A DNA stretch of 64,000 bases from contig OY760517.1 in the NCBI GenBank assembly GCA_963663615.1, forward strand, positions 558,001 to 622,000. The letters are read 5' to 3'. Both the position numbers and the translations under genes were made by a program. Origin of the DNA: G963663615 sp963663615 (lineage in GTDB: Bacteria > Bacteroidota > Ignavibacteria > Ignavibacteriales > Melioribacteraceae). This document shows positions 9,673 to 17,866 of this stretch, piece by piece (the stretch's first letter is position 1; every line of letters begins with the position of its first letter). Below the pieces are notes generated by a model. The model was not told the DNA's origin. It was given only the letters and a program-made list of their open reading frames with translations, and did not search any database.

Positions 9673-10065
9673 TTGGAATCGGACAAAAAGTTAGTAGAAG
9701 AAACAATGAAGAGTATCAATAATGCCTGGCTTAAAGGAAATACCGATGAGCTACAAAATTATTTCCATAAGGACATGGTTATTGTTCATCCAAATTTCAG
9801 AAAAAGGGCAGAAGGTGCTGATGAGTGCGTAAAGACTTATGCCAGTTTTGTTGAAAACAGTGAGCTTATTGCACTTAAACAAAATGAAATGATGATCGAT
9901 ATATATGAAGATACTGCAATTGCAGCATATTTGTTTAATATAAGATATAGACTGGAAGATGAATTTTTTGAAGAAAGCGGTAAAGACATGTTTGTGTTCA
10001 GGAAGTATAATGACAAGTGGCTTGCCGTTTGGAGAACAATTGTTCCAAGTATAGAAACGAGGTAA
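9673..10065 (+). CDS. NTF2-like (SnoaL/DUF4440-type) protein
   Basis: About 130 residues with the pattern of the NTF2-like fold: an N-terminal helix with VEETMKSINNAWLKGN, then FHKDMVIVHPNF and a C-terminal beta sheet (DMFVFRKYNDKWLAVWRTI). This resembles DUF4440/SnoaL-like small-ligand or enzyme domains. The TTG at 9673 is the likely start because GGGAG at 9660-9664 lies eight bases upstream; the TTG at 9658 overlaps that site. It heads a tightly spaced set with the cupin (5-base gap) and the phosphatase gene. Catalytic role unknown. Confidence 0.78.
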   Translation: MESDKKLVEETMKSINNAWLKGNTDELQNYFHKDMVIVHPNFRKRAEGADECVKTYASFVENSELIALKQNEMMIDIYEDTAIAAYLFNIRYRLEDEFFEESGKDMFVFRKYNDKWLAVWRTIVPSIETR

Positions 10066-10070
10066 AATTT

Positions 10071-10436
10071 ATGCCAAGAGTAATAAGAAAACCGGTTATT
10101 GTTGAAGCTGCAGGTTCCCTGCCAAAAGAAATTAAGGAATTTGTAGGTAAGGTTAATACTGAAAACAAAAATATTAGTATAGCCAAAATGAAAAGTCCTG
10201 CCGGGTGGGTAGAACCGGGTCAGGTACCGGAATTTGATGAATATACCATTGTACTTAAAGGTACACTGCATATAAAAACAAAATTTGATGATTATGTTAT
10301 TCAGGCTGGTGAAGCTTTTATTTCGTACAGGAATGAATGGGTGCAATATAGTACACCCGGTGAAGAAGGGGCAGAGTATATGGCTATATGCACTCCAGCT
10401 TTTTCACCAGATACTGTTAACAGGGACTCAGAATAA
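10071..10436 (+). CDS. Cupin-domain protein
   Basis: A 121-residue single-domain cupin. The beta-barrel motifs are visible as VEPGQVPEFDEYTIVLKGTL and IQAGEAFISYRNEWVQYS, but the usual metal-binding His residues of motif 1 are replaced (EFDEY), as in EutQ-like cupins. The ATG at 10071 follows GAGGT at 10059-10063, which overlaps the stop of the preceding gene, so the two are translationally linked. The next gene starts on its stop codon. Ligand or substrate unknown. Confidence 0.82.
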   Translation: MPRVIRKPVIVEAAGSLPKEIKEFVGKVNTENKNISIAKMKSPAGWVEPGQVPEFDEYTIVLKGTLHIKTKFDDYVIQAGEAFISYRNEWVQYSTPGEEGAEYMAICTPAFSPDTVNRDSE

Positions 10437-11281
10437 TGAAACCGGTTTACACATTTATGTTTTTACTTGCTTTTACAGTGCTTGCAACTGCACAAAGTAT
10501 AAACGTAATAACTTTTAATATCAGGTGGGATAATCCTGATGACGGAGTACATAACTGGCAGCACAGAAAACATAACGTAACGGCACTGCTTAACTTCCAT
10601 GATGCCGATATTTTCGGGATGCAGGAAGTGCTTCATAGTCAGCTTGAATATGTTGCCGAAAATATGCCCGAATATAACTGGGTTGGTGTAGGCAGAGATG
10701 ATGGTGAAACCAAGGGTGAGTATTCGCCCATTTTTTACCGAGCCGACAGATTTGAGCAACTCGATTATAATAACTTCTGGCTGTGCGAGAATCCTGATGA
10801 ACCGGCACTTGGCTGGGATGCAGCCTGTATCAGAATTTGTACATGGGTAAAATTAAAAGACAAGCAGACTGGTAAAGTGTTTTTTGTATTTAATACCCAC
10901 TACGACCATAAGGGTATAAATGCACGAATTAAAAGTAGCCAGTTAATAAAGCATAAAATGCATACATTAGCTGATGGTTTACCGGTAATACTTATGGGCG
11001 ATTTTAACTCCGAACCACATTCGGTTGCCTATAATATTATTAACTCCGATGCATATTTCGAGCTTCACAACTCCTATATGCTTTCTGAAACCCCTCATTA
11101 CGGTCCTGAAAGCACATGGAGCGGATTTGTTGAATCAGGTGAACCAGAAGGCAAGCCAATTGATTTTATATTCGTAACTCCGAGTATTAAAGTTTTGAAG
11201 CATGCTACTTTATCTGAAAGCTTTAACGGATTATTTCCATCTGATCACATGCCCGTTTATACAAAGATTGAAATAAAATAG
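10436..11281 (+). CDS. Secreted endonuclease/exonuclease/phosphatase family hydrolase
   Basis: A 281-residue protein with a signal peptide (cleavage near ATAQ). It shows the EEP-fold motifs in order: TFNIRWDNP, FGMQEVLHSQLEY, NTHYDHKG, LMGDFNSEP and a final PSDHMPVY. In this phylum such exported members probably hydrolyse phosphodiesters or phosphomonoesters; the substrate cannot be read from sequence. The ATG overlaps the cupin stop (TAATG), and a CDF transporter gene follows five bases after its stop, so all belong to one operon. Confidence 0.9.
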   Translation: MKPVYTFMFLLAFTVLATAQSINVITFNIRWDNPDDGVHNWQHRKHNVTALLNFHDADIFGMQEVLHSQLEYVAENMPEYNWVGVGRDDGETKGEYSPIFYRADRFEQLDYNNFWLCENPDEPALGWDAACIRICTWVKLKDKQTGKVFFVFNTHYDHKGINARIKSSQLIKHKMHTLADGLPVILMGDFNSEPHSVAYNIINSDAYFELHNSYMLSETPHYGPESTWSGFVESGEPEGKPIDFIFVTPSIKVLKHATLSESFNGLFPSDHMPVYTKIEIK

Positions 11282-11286
11282 TATAA

Positions 11287-12144
11287 ATGGATGGCATAAA
11301 AAAATACGGGTTTTGGGAAGGTTGGCTTTCAATAGTAAGTAACATAATACTGTTTGGTGTAAAATACTGGGCAGGAATAGCCTCCGGATCAATAGCGTTA
11401 CTTGCTGATGCCTGGCACACACTATCCGACTCGGTGTCATCCATCATTGTGCTTATTGGAATAAAAGCATCGGCAAAACCGGCGGATGAAACGCATCCGT
11501 TTGGGCATGGCAGGGCGGAGCTGGTTTCGTCTCTTGTGGTGGGAATTTTGCTACTTATAATTTCTTATACTTTTGCCAGGGATTCAATTGACAATTTAAT
11601 TAACAGGGATGATGCTGTTTTTGGAACATTGGCAATTGTTGTAACAATAGCTTCAATTGTTATTAAGGAAGCATTGGCACAGTTTGCATTATTTGCCTAC
11701 CGAAAAACCGGTTCACAAACCCTAAAGGCTGATGGATGGCATCATCGCAGCGATGCATTATCATCCCTGGTAATACTTGTTGCTATTTTATTTGGAAGCG
11801 AATTTTGGTGGCTTGATGGTGTGCTTGGAATTCTTGTTTCCATTATGATCGCATATACAGCTTACGAAATATTAAAGGAAACAATTGATCTTTTACTGGG
11901 TAAAGACCTTGGAAGTGATCTAAAACAAAAAATAAAATCGATATGTATTGAAGAAATTAACGAATGTGTGCAGCCTCATCACTATCATTTGCATGATTAC
12001 GGACACCACAAGGAGTTAACATTCCACATAAAATTACCTGGTAAAACCAGTTTGGAAGAGGCTCATGACGTAGCAACAAGGATTGAGGAGCGACTGGAAG
12101 CGGATTTGGGAATAATGACAACAATACATATGGAACCGGAATAA
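11287..12144 (+). CDS. Cation diffusion facilitator transporter
   Basis: A 285-residue inner-membrane antiporter for divalent metal ions. Six hydrophobic segments are visible, with metal-site motifs ADAWHTLSD in TM2 and ADGWHHRSD in TM5; the HxxxD pattern is commonly found in Zn/Cd-transporting members. The His-rich HHYHLHDYGHHKE stretch and the C-terminal HMEPE lie in the cytoplasmic regulatory domain. Zn(II) efflux is the likeliest role, by family. It is the last gene of the short operon with the cupin and phosphatase genes. Confidence 0.93.
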   Translation: MDGIKKYGFWEGWLSIVSNIILFGVKYWAGIASGSIALLADAWHTLSDSVSSIIVLIGIKASAKPADETHPFGHGRAELVSSLVVGILLLIISYTFARDSIDNLINRDDAVFGTLAIVVTIASIVIKEALAQFALFAYRKTGSQTLKADGWHHRSDALSSLVILVAILFGSEFWWLDGVLGILVSIMIAYTAYEILKETIDLLLGKDLGSDLKQKIKSICIEEINECVQPHHYHLHDYGHHKELTFHIKLPGKTSLEEAHDVATRIEERLEADLGIMTTIHMEPE

Positions 12145-12236
12145 CAAGATATATTAATTAAATTAATTCACTTGAAAACAAGCAATTAATTCCCTATTTT
12201 TGCTAGTCTTCAATACTTTGTATATGATTAATTCTG

Positions 12237-12267
12237 TTGACATCCTGACAGAAATAGCATATTTTTG
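12237..12267 (+). promoter_or_regulatory. Promoter of the rplM-rpsI operon
   Basis: TTGACA (12237-12242), a 17-base spacer and TATTTTTG (12260-12267) make a near-perfect vegetative promoter of the type TTG / TAnnTTTG. It lies 45 bases before the rplM start. Confidence 0.72.
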
Positions 12268-12312
12268 TAACTTTGTAAACAAAATGAATGATTGTCCATC
12301 TGGAGGACTAAG

Positions 12313-12753
12313 GTGAAGCAAGAAAAAATAACAAGGTTTGTAAAACCTGAAGATGCAGACGTAAAATGGTATGTAGTAGATGCGAAAGACCTGGTATTGG
12401 GTAGGTTAGCAACCAGAGTAGCAACCATTATTCGCGGCAAGCATAAAGCCGTGTTTACTCCTAACTTCGACAACGGCGATTTCGTTGTAGTAGTGAACGC
12501 TGACAAAATAAGAATGACAGGTAAAAGAGAACTTCAGAAAACATATATAAGACACTCGGGTTATCCTGGCGGTCAGAAAGAAATGAGTTTTACTGAAGCT
12601 ATGGCTAAAAAACCTGAATTTGTAATTCAGCAGGCTGTAAAAGGAATGTTGCCAAAGAACAGACTTGGCAGAAAAATGATAAAAAAATTAAAAGTTTATG
12701 CGGGTGAAAATCATCCACATGCTGCACAGAAACCTGAAGTGTTAAGTATTTAA
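12313..12753 (+). CDS. rplM: 50S ribosomal protein L13
   Basis: Large-subunit protein L13, 146 residues, close to the usual 142. The family signature WYVVDAKDLVLGRLATRVA and the GKHKAVFTPNFDNGDFVVVVNA block are present. I choose GTG 12313 as start because GGAGG (12302-12306) lies six bases upstream; the TTG at 12292 would place this site inside the gene. rpsI follows after 11 bases, the conserved L13-S9 pair. Confidence 0.97.
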   Translation: MKQEKITRFVKPEDADVKWYVVDAKDLVLGRLATRVATIIRGKHKAVFTPNFDNGDFVVVVNADKIRMTGKRELQKTYIRHSGYPGGQKEMSFTEAMAKKPEFVIQQAVKGMLPKNRLGRKMIKKLKVYAGENHPHAAQKPEVLSI

Positions 12754-12764
12754 AAGGTAAGTGA

Positions 12765-13151
12765 ATGGCTGATAAAATATTTATTGGAAGAAGAAAGACT
12801 GCTGTGGCCAGAGTGATTTTGCGTAATGGTGACGGAAAAGTTATGGTAAACAAAAAAGAGTTTGATAATTACTTCCCGATGAAAGACAACAGGGAACAGA
12901 TTGAGAAACCTCTTACTGTTACTGAAAACAAAGGTAAATTTGATATTTTGATAAATGTACGTGGCGGTGGTATCTCAGGTCAGGCTGATGCTGCAAAATT
13001 AGGTATCGCACGTGCATTAGTTGATCTTAATGCTGATTACAGAGGCGTGTTAAAAGCCGAAGGACTTCTTAAGAGAGATCCTCGTATGGTTGAACGTAAA
13101 AAATACGGTCGTCCTAAAGCACGTAAAAGATTCCAGTTCTCTAAAAGATAA
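12765..13151 (+). CDS. rpsI: 30S ribosomal protein S9
   Basis: Small-subunit protein S9, 128 residues, complete, with the GRRKTAVARV start, GGGISGQADAAKLGIARAL core and the basic C-terminal tail KKYGRPKARKRFQFSKR that reaches the P-site tRNA. It is cotranscribed with rplM. No clear terminator follows; a 118-base leader separates it from rpsB. Confidence 0.98.
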   Translation: MADKIFIGRRKTAVARVILRNGDGKVMVNKKEFDNYFPMKDNREQIEKPLTVTENKGKFDILINVRGGGISGQADAAKLGIARALVDLNADYRGVLKAEGLLKRDPRMVERKKYGRPKARKRFQFSKR

Positions 13152-13203
13152 TTTTTATTTTTTAATAGAATCATTTTTTAATAATTCATATTTCCGGATC
13201 TGC

Positions 13204-13264
13204 CTCCTGTGTTCGCAATAGCGGATTAAAGGCGGAGAAGAAAGAAATAGAAGAAAAACAGGAG
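13204..13264 (+). promoter_or_regulatory. rpsB leader with anti-Shine-Dalgarno segment
   Basis: CTCCTGT at 13204-13210 is an exact complement of ACAGGAG at 13258-13264, the ribosome-binding site of rpsB (ATG 13270). The intervening 47 bases could loop out. Folding would hide the start site, as in autogenous ribosomal-protein leaders. Inferred from complementarity alone. Confidence 0.45.
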
Positions 13265-13269
13265 CAACA

Positions 13270-14235
13270 ATGCAGAAAAAGCTTGATTTGACTCAACTTA
13301 TTGAGTCAGGTGCACACTTTGGGCACTTGACGCGCCGTTGGAATCCGAAGATGAAACAGTACATCTTTATGGAAAAGAACGGTATCCACATTATAGACCT
13401 TAAAAAAACGCAGCAGAACTTATATAAAGCTGCCGAAAAAATCACCGAAATTGTTTCACAGGGTAAAAAGGTTCTTTTCGTTGGTACGAAAAAACAAGCC
13501 AAGGATGTTATGGCTAAAGAAGCTTCCCGCTCAGAATCTTACTGGGTAAGTGAAAGATGGCTTGGTGGTATGCTTACCAACTTTACTACTATCCGTAAAA
13601 GTGTTAAACGTCTGCAGACTATTGACAAGATGGAACAGGATGGTACATTCGAAAAGATTACAAAAAAAGAAATACTTATGCACTCTCGCGAGAGAGATAA
13701 ATTAAGAAAAGTTCTTGAAGGTATTGAAAACATGACCAGAATTCCTGGTGCTATGTTTATTGTTGATATCAAAAAAGAAAATATTGCTATCCGTGAAGCA
13801 TTAAGATTAAATATACCTGTATTTGCTATAGTTGATACTAACTGTGATCCTGGTGACGTTGATTATGTTATCCCTTCTAATGATGATGCTGTAAGAGCTA
13901 TTGAAGTAATTTCAAAATATCTTGCCGATGCTATTATTGAAGGTAACAAAAAAGCAAAAGAACTAAGAGCTGAAGAAGTTGCCGAAAAAGAAAGAGTTAA
14001 AAAGCAGAAAGCTGAAGAAGCTGCTACCGACAAGAAAGAAGGTAAAGCTAGAATAAGAAAAGTTAGATTTGATGATCGCGGTGCAAAAAAATCTGACAAA
14101 ACTTCACAGAAAGAAGCTGAAAAAGCTGCAGCAGATGCTAAAGCTAAAGCTGAAAAGGAAGTTAAGGAAACTGCTCCTGCTACCGAAACTCCGGATAATG
14201 CAGTTAAATCCAATAACGAAGAATCAAAAAATTAA
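13270..14235 (+). CDS. rpsB: 30S ribosomal protein S2 with long C-terminal tail
   Basis: Small-subunit protein S2. The core (about residues 1-225) shows GAHFGHLTRRWNPKMKQYIF, WLGGMLTNFTTIR and the VDTNCDPGDVDYVIPSNDDA block. A further 95 or so residues, very rich in Lys, Glu and Ala, extend it to 321 against about 230-260 in most bacteria. The tail is low-complexity and likely disordered or helical. The ATG follows AGGAG with a five-base gap. tsf follows after 18 bases, the conserved S2-EF-Ts pair. Confidence 0.97.
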   Translation: MQKKLDLTQLIESGAHFGHLTRRWNPKMKQYIFMEKNGIHIIDLKKTQQNLYKAAEKITEIVSQGKKVLFVGTKKQAKDVMAKEASRSESYWVSERWLGGMLTNFTTIRKSVKRLQTIDKMEQDGTFEKITKKEILMHSRERDKLRKVLEGIENMTRIPGAMFIVDIKKENIAIREALRLNIPVFAIVDTNCDPGDVDYVIPSNDDAVRAIEVISKYLADAIIEGNKKAKELRAEEVAEKERVKKQKAEEAATDKKEGKARIRKVRFDDRGAKKSDKTSQKEAEKAAADAKAKAEKEVKETAPATETPDNAVKSNNEESKN

Positions 14236-14253
14236 AATAAAAGGATACTAACA

Positions 14254-15120
14254 ATGGCAATTACTGCAGCGCAAGTAAAGGAACTAAGAGGAAAAACCGG
14301 CGCCGGTATGATGGACTGTAAAAAAGCCCTTACCGAAGCTGATGGTGATTTTGAAAAGGCAATTGAAATCCTTAGAAAGAAAGGTGCTTCCGTAGCAGCA
14401 AAACGTGCTGAAAGAACTGCTGAAGAAGGACTTGTATTTACTCACCTTAGTGATGATAAATCTGAAGCTTTCATGATGGAAGTTAACTGCGAAACTGATT
14501 TCGTTGCAAATAATGACGATTTTAAAGCTTTCGCTAATCTTGCTCTTGAAGCTTTGGTTGCAAATAAACCTGCTAATGTTGAAGAACTGCTAGCTCTTAC
14601 TCACGATGGTAAAAGTGTTTCTGAAGAGTTAACTGTTACTATTGGTAAAATTGGTGAAAAAATTGAAGTATCGCGCTTTGTTATTGAAAAAGCTGATAAC
14701 GGTATGATGACGGAATATATTCACCATGGTTCAAAATTAGGCGTTCTTGTAAGATTTGATAACGTTACTGAAAAAGTCGAAGAACTTGAAACTCTTGCGA
14801 AGGATATCGCTATGCAGGTTGCTGCTATGAATCCTTCTTACACTTATAGAGAAGAAGTTCCTTCTGCTACCATCGAAAAAGAAATCGAAATTTACAAGGA
14901 AGTTTCTCGTAAGGAAGGTAAACCTGAACAGATTCTTGAAAAGATTGCTACTGGTAAACTTAACAAGTTTTATGGTGAAGTTTGTCTTTACGAACAGGCT
15001 TATATAAAGGATAATGCCAAGTCTATTGGTGATATGATTAAAGAATTCAACAAAGCTCAGGGTACTGATGCCAAATTGAAGCTTTTCCATAGATTCCATC
15101 TTAGTGACGAAAAAAAATAA
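14254..15120 (+). CDS. tsf: Elongation factor Ts
   Basis: The guanine-nucleotide exchange factor for EF-Tu, 288 residues, full length. The N-terminal UBA-like domain has LRGKTGAGMMDCKKAL, and the core has the EVNCETDFVANN motif that contacts EF-Tu. The C-terminal part ends in KLFHRFHLSDEKK. It lies directly after rpsB, with AAGGATACTAACA before the ATG, and is followed by a strong terminator that separates it from pyrH. Confidence 0.98.
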   Translation: MAITAAQVKELRGKTGAGMMDCKKALTEADGDFEKAIEILRKKGASVAAKRAERTAEEGLVFTHLSDDKSEAFMMEVNCETDFVANNDDFKAFANLALEALVANKPANVEELLALTHDGKSVSEELTVTIGKIGEKIEVSRFVIEKADNGMMTEYIHHGSKLGVLVRFDNVTEKVEELETLAKDIAMQVAAMNPSYTYREEVPSATIEKEIEIYKEVSRKEGKPEQILEKIATGKLNKFYGEVCLYEQAYIKDNAKSIGDMIKEFNKAQGTDAKLKLFHRFHLSDEKK

Positions 15121-15132
15121 TTTTATAAATTC

Positions 15133-15169
15133 AAAAAAAAGGTCTTATAGTTTTATAAGACCTTTTTTT
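15133..15169 (+). terminator. Rho-independent terminator after tsf
   Basis: GGTCTTATA (15141-15149) pairs perfectly with TATAAGACC (15154-15162). Eight A before and seven T after extend the stem, so it could act in both directions. Confidence 0.93.
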
Positions 15170-15186
15170 ATATCCGGGATTATAGT

Positions 15187-15906
15187 ATGTCAGATCTTAA
15201 ATACCAAAGAATATTATTAAAATTATCGGGTGAATCTCTTATGGGTCAAAAAGGTTACGGAATTGATCCTGATGTACTCGATTTTTTTGCTACCGAAATT
15301 AAAAAGATTCATGATTTGGGTGTTGAAGTAGGTATTGTTATTGGTGGTGGAAATATTTACAGGGGCTTAAATGCTTCCGCACAAAATATTGAAAGAGTTA
15401 CCGGCGATCAGATGGGTATGCTGGCTACTATGATAAATTCGCTTGCGTTGCAGAATGCTTGCGAAAACAAGGGTATATTTACCCGTCTTATGAGTGCTAT
15501 CCACATGGAAGAAATTGCCGAGCCTTATATTAGAAGACGTGCAATGCGTCATCTTGAAAAAGGTAGAGTGGTTATTTTTGGTGCAGGTACTGGTCATCCT
15601 TATTTTAGTACCGATACTGCTGCTTCGCTTCGTGCCGTTGAAATTGAAGCCGATGCTATTTTTAAAGGTACAAGAGTTGACGGTGTTTATGATAGCGATC
15701 CTGAGAAGAATCCGGAAGCAGCGAAGTTCGATGAAATATCATATTTTGATGTACTTCAAAAAAATCTTCGCGTTATGGATTTAACTGCTATTAGCTTGTG
15801 TAAAGAGAACTCTTTACCAATAATTGTTTTTAATATGAATAATTCTGACAACCTTCTTAAAGTTTGTACTGGCGAAAATATTGGTACTTCTGTAAGTAAT
15901 ATTTAA
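15187..15906 (+). CDS. pyrH: Uridylate kinase
   Basis: UMP kinase of the amino-acid-kinase fold (UMP + ATP to UDP), needed for all pyrimidine nucleotides; 239 residues, full length. Motifs: LLKLSGESLMG at the start, GIVIGGGNIYRG, GDQMGMLAT, FGAGTGHPYFSTDTAA and the KGTRVDGVYDSDP segment. It sits between tsf and frr in the usual bacterial order. The terminator just upstream suggests its own promoter or read-through. Confidence 0.98.
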   Translation: MSDLKYQRILLKLSGESLMGQKGYGIDPDVLDFFATEIKKIHDLGVEVGIVIGGGNIYRGLNASAQNIERVTGDQMGMLATMINSLALQNACENKGIFTRLMSAIHMEEIAEPYIRRRAMRHLEKGRVVIFGAGTGHPYFSTDTAASLRAVEIEADAIFKGTRVDGVYDSDPEKNPEAAKFDEISYFDVLQKNLRVMDLTAISLCKENSLPIIVFNMNNSDNLLKVCTGENIGTSVSNI

Positions 15907-15947
15907 ATTACGTATATTTATCTAAATCAATTTTTTACGGGGTATTT

Positions 15948-16502
15948 ATGAACGAAACTATTAATGAAGCAAAACACAAAATGGATAAAACTATTGAGGC
16001 TTTTATTCAAGAAATAGCAAGTGTAAGAACCGGAAAGGCTACTACTGCCTTATTAGATGGCATTAAGGTTGACTATTACGGTAACCCGTCCCCGTTAAAT
16101 CAGGTTGCCAATGTTACTGTAATGGACGCTCATACTCTTTCAATTACACCATGGGAAAAGAACATGGTAGGACCAATTGAAAAAGCTATTCTTATTTCTG
16201 AATTGGGACTTAACCCTGCAAATGACGGAACAAATATAAGAATTCCTATACCGCCACTTACCGAAGAAAGAAGAAAAGATCTTGTTAAGCTTGTTAAAAA
16301 AATGGGTGAAGAGCATAAAGTTGCTATCAGAAATGTTAGACGTGATGCTAATGATCACCTTAAAAAAGCTGAAAAAAACAAGGACATTTCCGAAGATATT
16401 CGTCATGATCTTGAGAGTGATGTTCAGATTACAACTGATAATCACATAAAGAGAATTGATGAAATTCTTAAAAAGAAAGAAGAAGAAATTATGGAAGTTT
16501 AG
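15948..16502 (+). CDS. frr: Ribosome recycling factor
   Basis: Splits post-termination ribosomes together with EF-G; 184 residues, the standard length. Characteristic stretches are the N-terminal helix MDKTIEAFIQEIASVRTGKA, VDYYGNPSPLNQVANV, PPLTEERRKDLVKLVKKM and AIRNVRRDAND. The ATG follows GGGGT with a six-base gap. A terminator follows after 23 bases and faces the convergent carotenoid operon. Confidence 0.98.
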   Translation: MNETINEAKHKMDKTIEAFIQEIASVRTGKATTALLDGIKVDYYGNPSPLNQVANVTVMDAHTLSITPWEKNMVGPIEKAILISELGLNPANDGTNIRIPIPPLTEERRKDLVKLVKKMGEEHKVAIRNVRRDANDHLKKAEKNKDISEDIRHDLESDVQITTDNHIKRIDEILKKKEEEIMEV

Positions 16503-16525
16503 TTCCAGTTTATAGTATAGTTTTG

Positions 16526-16552
16526 AGCCGTTCTTTTGAGCGGCTTTTTTTT
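16526..16552 (+). terminator. Rho-independent terminator after frr
   Basis: AGCCGTTC (16526-16533) pairs with GAGCGGCT (16538-16545), one G-T pair, followed by about eight T. It ends one base before the stop codon of the convergent crtW-like gene. Confidence 0.9.
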
Positions 16553-16553
16553 G

Positions 16554-17222
16554 CTATTTAGCTTTATATAGTCTCCACCATGGGGTAGAAGGGGATTCAT
16601 GATGCTCGTAATGATAACCAAAGAAATAGCAACTAACCATAGCCCATAAATGATTTTTGCCTAAGGTTCTTGCCTTATGAGGTTCCATGCTTTCTTCATG
16701 AGGTTTTCTGTGTGGTAAAAATGTACCGAAGAAGAAAAGCTGAAATGTGCCTAAAAATGCAGGGATAATCCAGAATAACCACAAATTGATTTCCGATATG
16801 TAGAGATTAAGTAAATTGTATGCAACAGCCATTATAACTATTTGGGATATTGTTGTATATCTAATCAGAAACGCACCCCACCAGAGAAAAAAGTTTTGTG
16901 ATTTTATATAATAGTCGGGATCATTTTCAGTGCCGGGGTATTTGTGATGCAGCTTATGATTACGTAAAAGACGGTTGTATGACATACCAGCAAATAAAAT
17001 AGTTGAAAACCATCCAATTGTTTTATTGACAATTCTATTTGACGATACAGTACCATGCATTGCATCATGTGCAGTAATGAACAAGCCAGTATAAAGGTAA
17101 CCCTGAAATATAATGTGAATATACATCAAAACACTATTCCAGGCTGGGGTAACACTTGTAAGAATATATACAAGATGGAGTGCCCATAAGCCTATTATTA
17201 TTATTGCAGTTAAAATACCCAT
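16554..17222 (-). CDS. crtW: CrtW-like beta-carotene ketolase
   Basis: A 222-residue membrane di-iron oxygenase that should add a 4-keto group to a beta-ionone ring. The histidine clusters of the family are present: HDAMH, NHKLHHK, LPHRKPH and FGYHYEHHESP, along with TPWWRL near the end, typical of CrtW. Four hydrophobic stretches are visible. It is the last gene of the carotenoid operon and its start overlaps the cruF stop by one base. A CrtO-type or fatty-acid-desaturase-like role is less likely given the motifs and context. Confidence 0.87.
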   Translation of the reverse strand: MGILTAIIIIGLWALHLVYILTSVTPAWNSVLMYIHIIFQGYLYTGLFITAHDAMHGTVSSNRIVNKTIGWFSTILFAGMSYNRLLRNHKLHHKYPGTENDPDYYIKSQNFFLWWGAFLIRYTTISQIVIMAVAYNLLNLYISEINLWLFWIIPAFLGTFQLFFFGTFLPHRKPHEESMEPHKARTLGKNHLWAMVSCYFFGYHYEHHESPSTPWWRLYKAK

Positions 17223-17866
17223 TAAACAGTAAAATTTAATATAAAAAAGAATACAAATTGCATAACGAAGTAAATTCCCGGTATCAGGTTGTATGTTCTT
17301 AATTTTAACCTAATTGCAACAAATGCCAGTATTAGTGAAAACAAAAACCAGGCTAAATAGTTTTGTAATGGAATTATATTATCTTGCCATGACCAATAAT
17401 CAAGTTTAATTGCCATAGGTTCAATAACAAAATCAAATATTACTGCCAGTAATGCAGTTACGATAATAACGGCAAACTTGTTTGTAAAAGAGCGTTCAGC
17501 CAGATTATATGCCCCCAAAATAACAAATACCCAGTTTACACCAATCATAACCGGTGTACCAATAATTTTAAATCCGAGGGTATTACCATAATCATAGTTA
17601 CCGAAAACAGCTCCGGTATTTACCCCAACTATCTCAATAATTAGTGTCAATATAAATGTTAAAGCAATCCACTCAATAAACCTGCCAGCTACCTTTTTAT
17701 ATGAGAAATAATATACAACTGCACCGGTAATTGCCAGGGTAAATGGTGTTAACAGTTGCATAAGTGGTAAAGTAACTGCAAACGAATGTCCCAATGTACC
17801 AACAGTATATATAATAATAAGAAAAACGATTGCTAATTGTTCTTTGTTATATTTCTTCCTTTCCAT
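17222..17866 (-). CDS. cruF: Carotenoid 1,2-hydratase, CruF family
   Basis: A 214-residue polytopic membrane protein of the DUF422/CruF family, which hydrates the acyclic end of gamma-carotene-type pigments to a 1'-hydroxy group. The conserved stretch GNYDYGNTLGFKIIGTPVMI and the DFVIEPMAIKLDYWSW motif are seen. The start overlaps the glycosyltransferase gene by 34 bases and the stop overlaps crtW, showing tight coupling. The 1'-hydroxyl made here is the likely acceptor for the adjacent glycosyltransferase. Confidence 0.85.
   Translation of the reverse strand: MERKKYNKEQLAIVFLIIIYTVGTLGHSFAVTLPLMQLLTPFTLAITGAVVYYFSYKKVAGRFIEWIALTFILTLIIEIVGVNTGAVFGNYDYGNTLGFKIIGTPVMIGVNWVFVILGAYNLAERSFTNKFAVIIVTALLAVIFDFVIEPMAIKLDYWSWQDNIIPLQNYLAWFLFSLILAFVAIRLKLRTYNLIPGIYFVMQFVFFFILNFTV

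Noticed and set aside
10463..10808. Minus-strand ORFs opposite the EEP phosphatase gene
   Set aside because: Within a well supported gene, no motif.
13863..14213. 116-codon minus-strand ORF across rpsB
   Set aside because: It is an artefact of the Lys/Glu/Ala-rich tail, read on the opposite strand as Ser/Leu/Ala-rich.
14737..15099. 120-codon minus-strand ORF across tsf
   Set aside because: Shadow of the conserved EF-Ts coding sequence, no ribosome-binding site or family.
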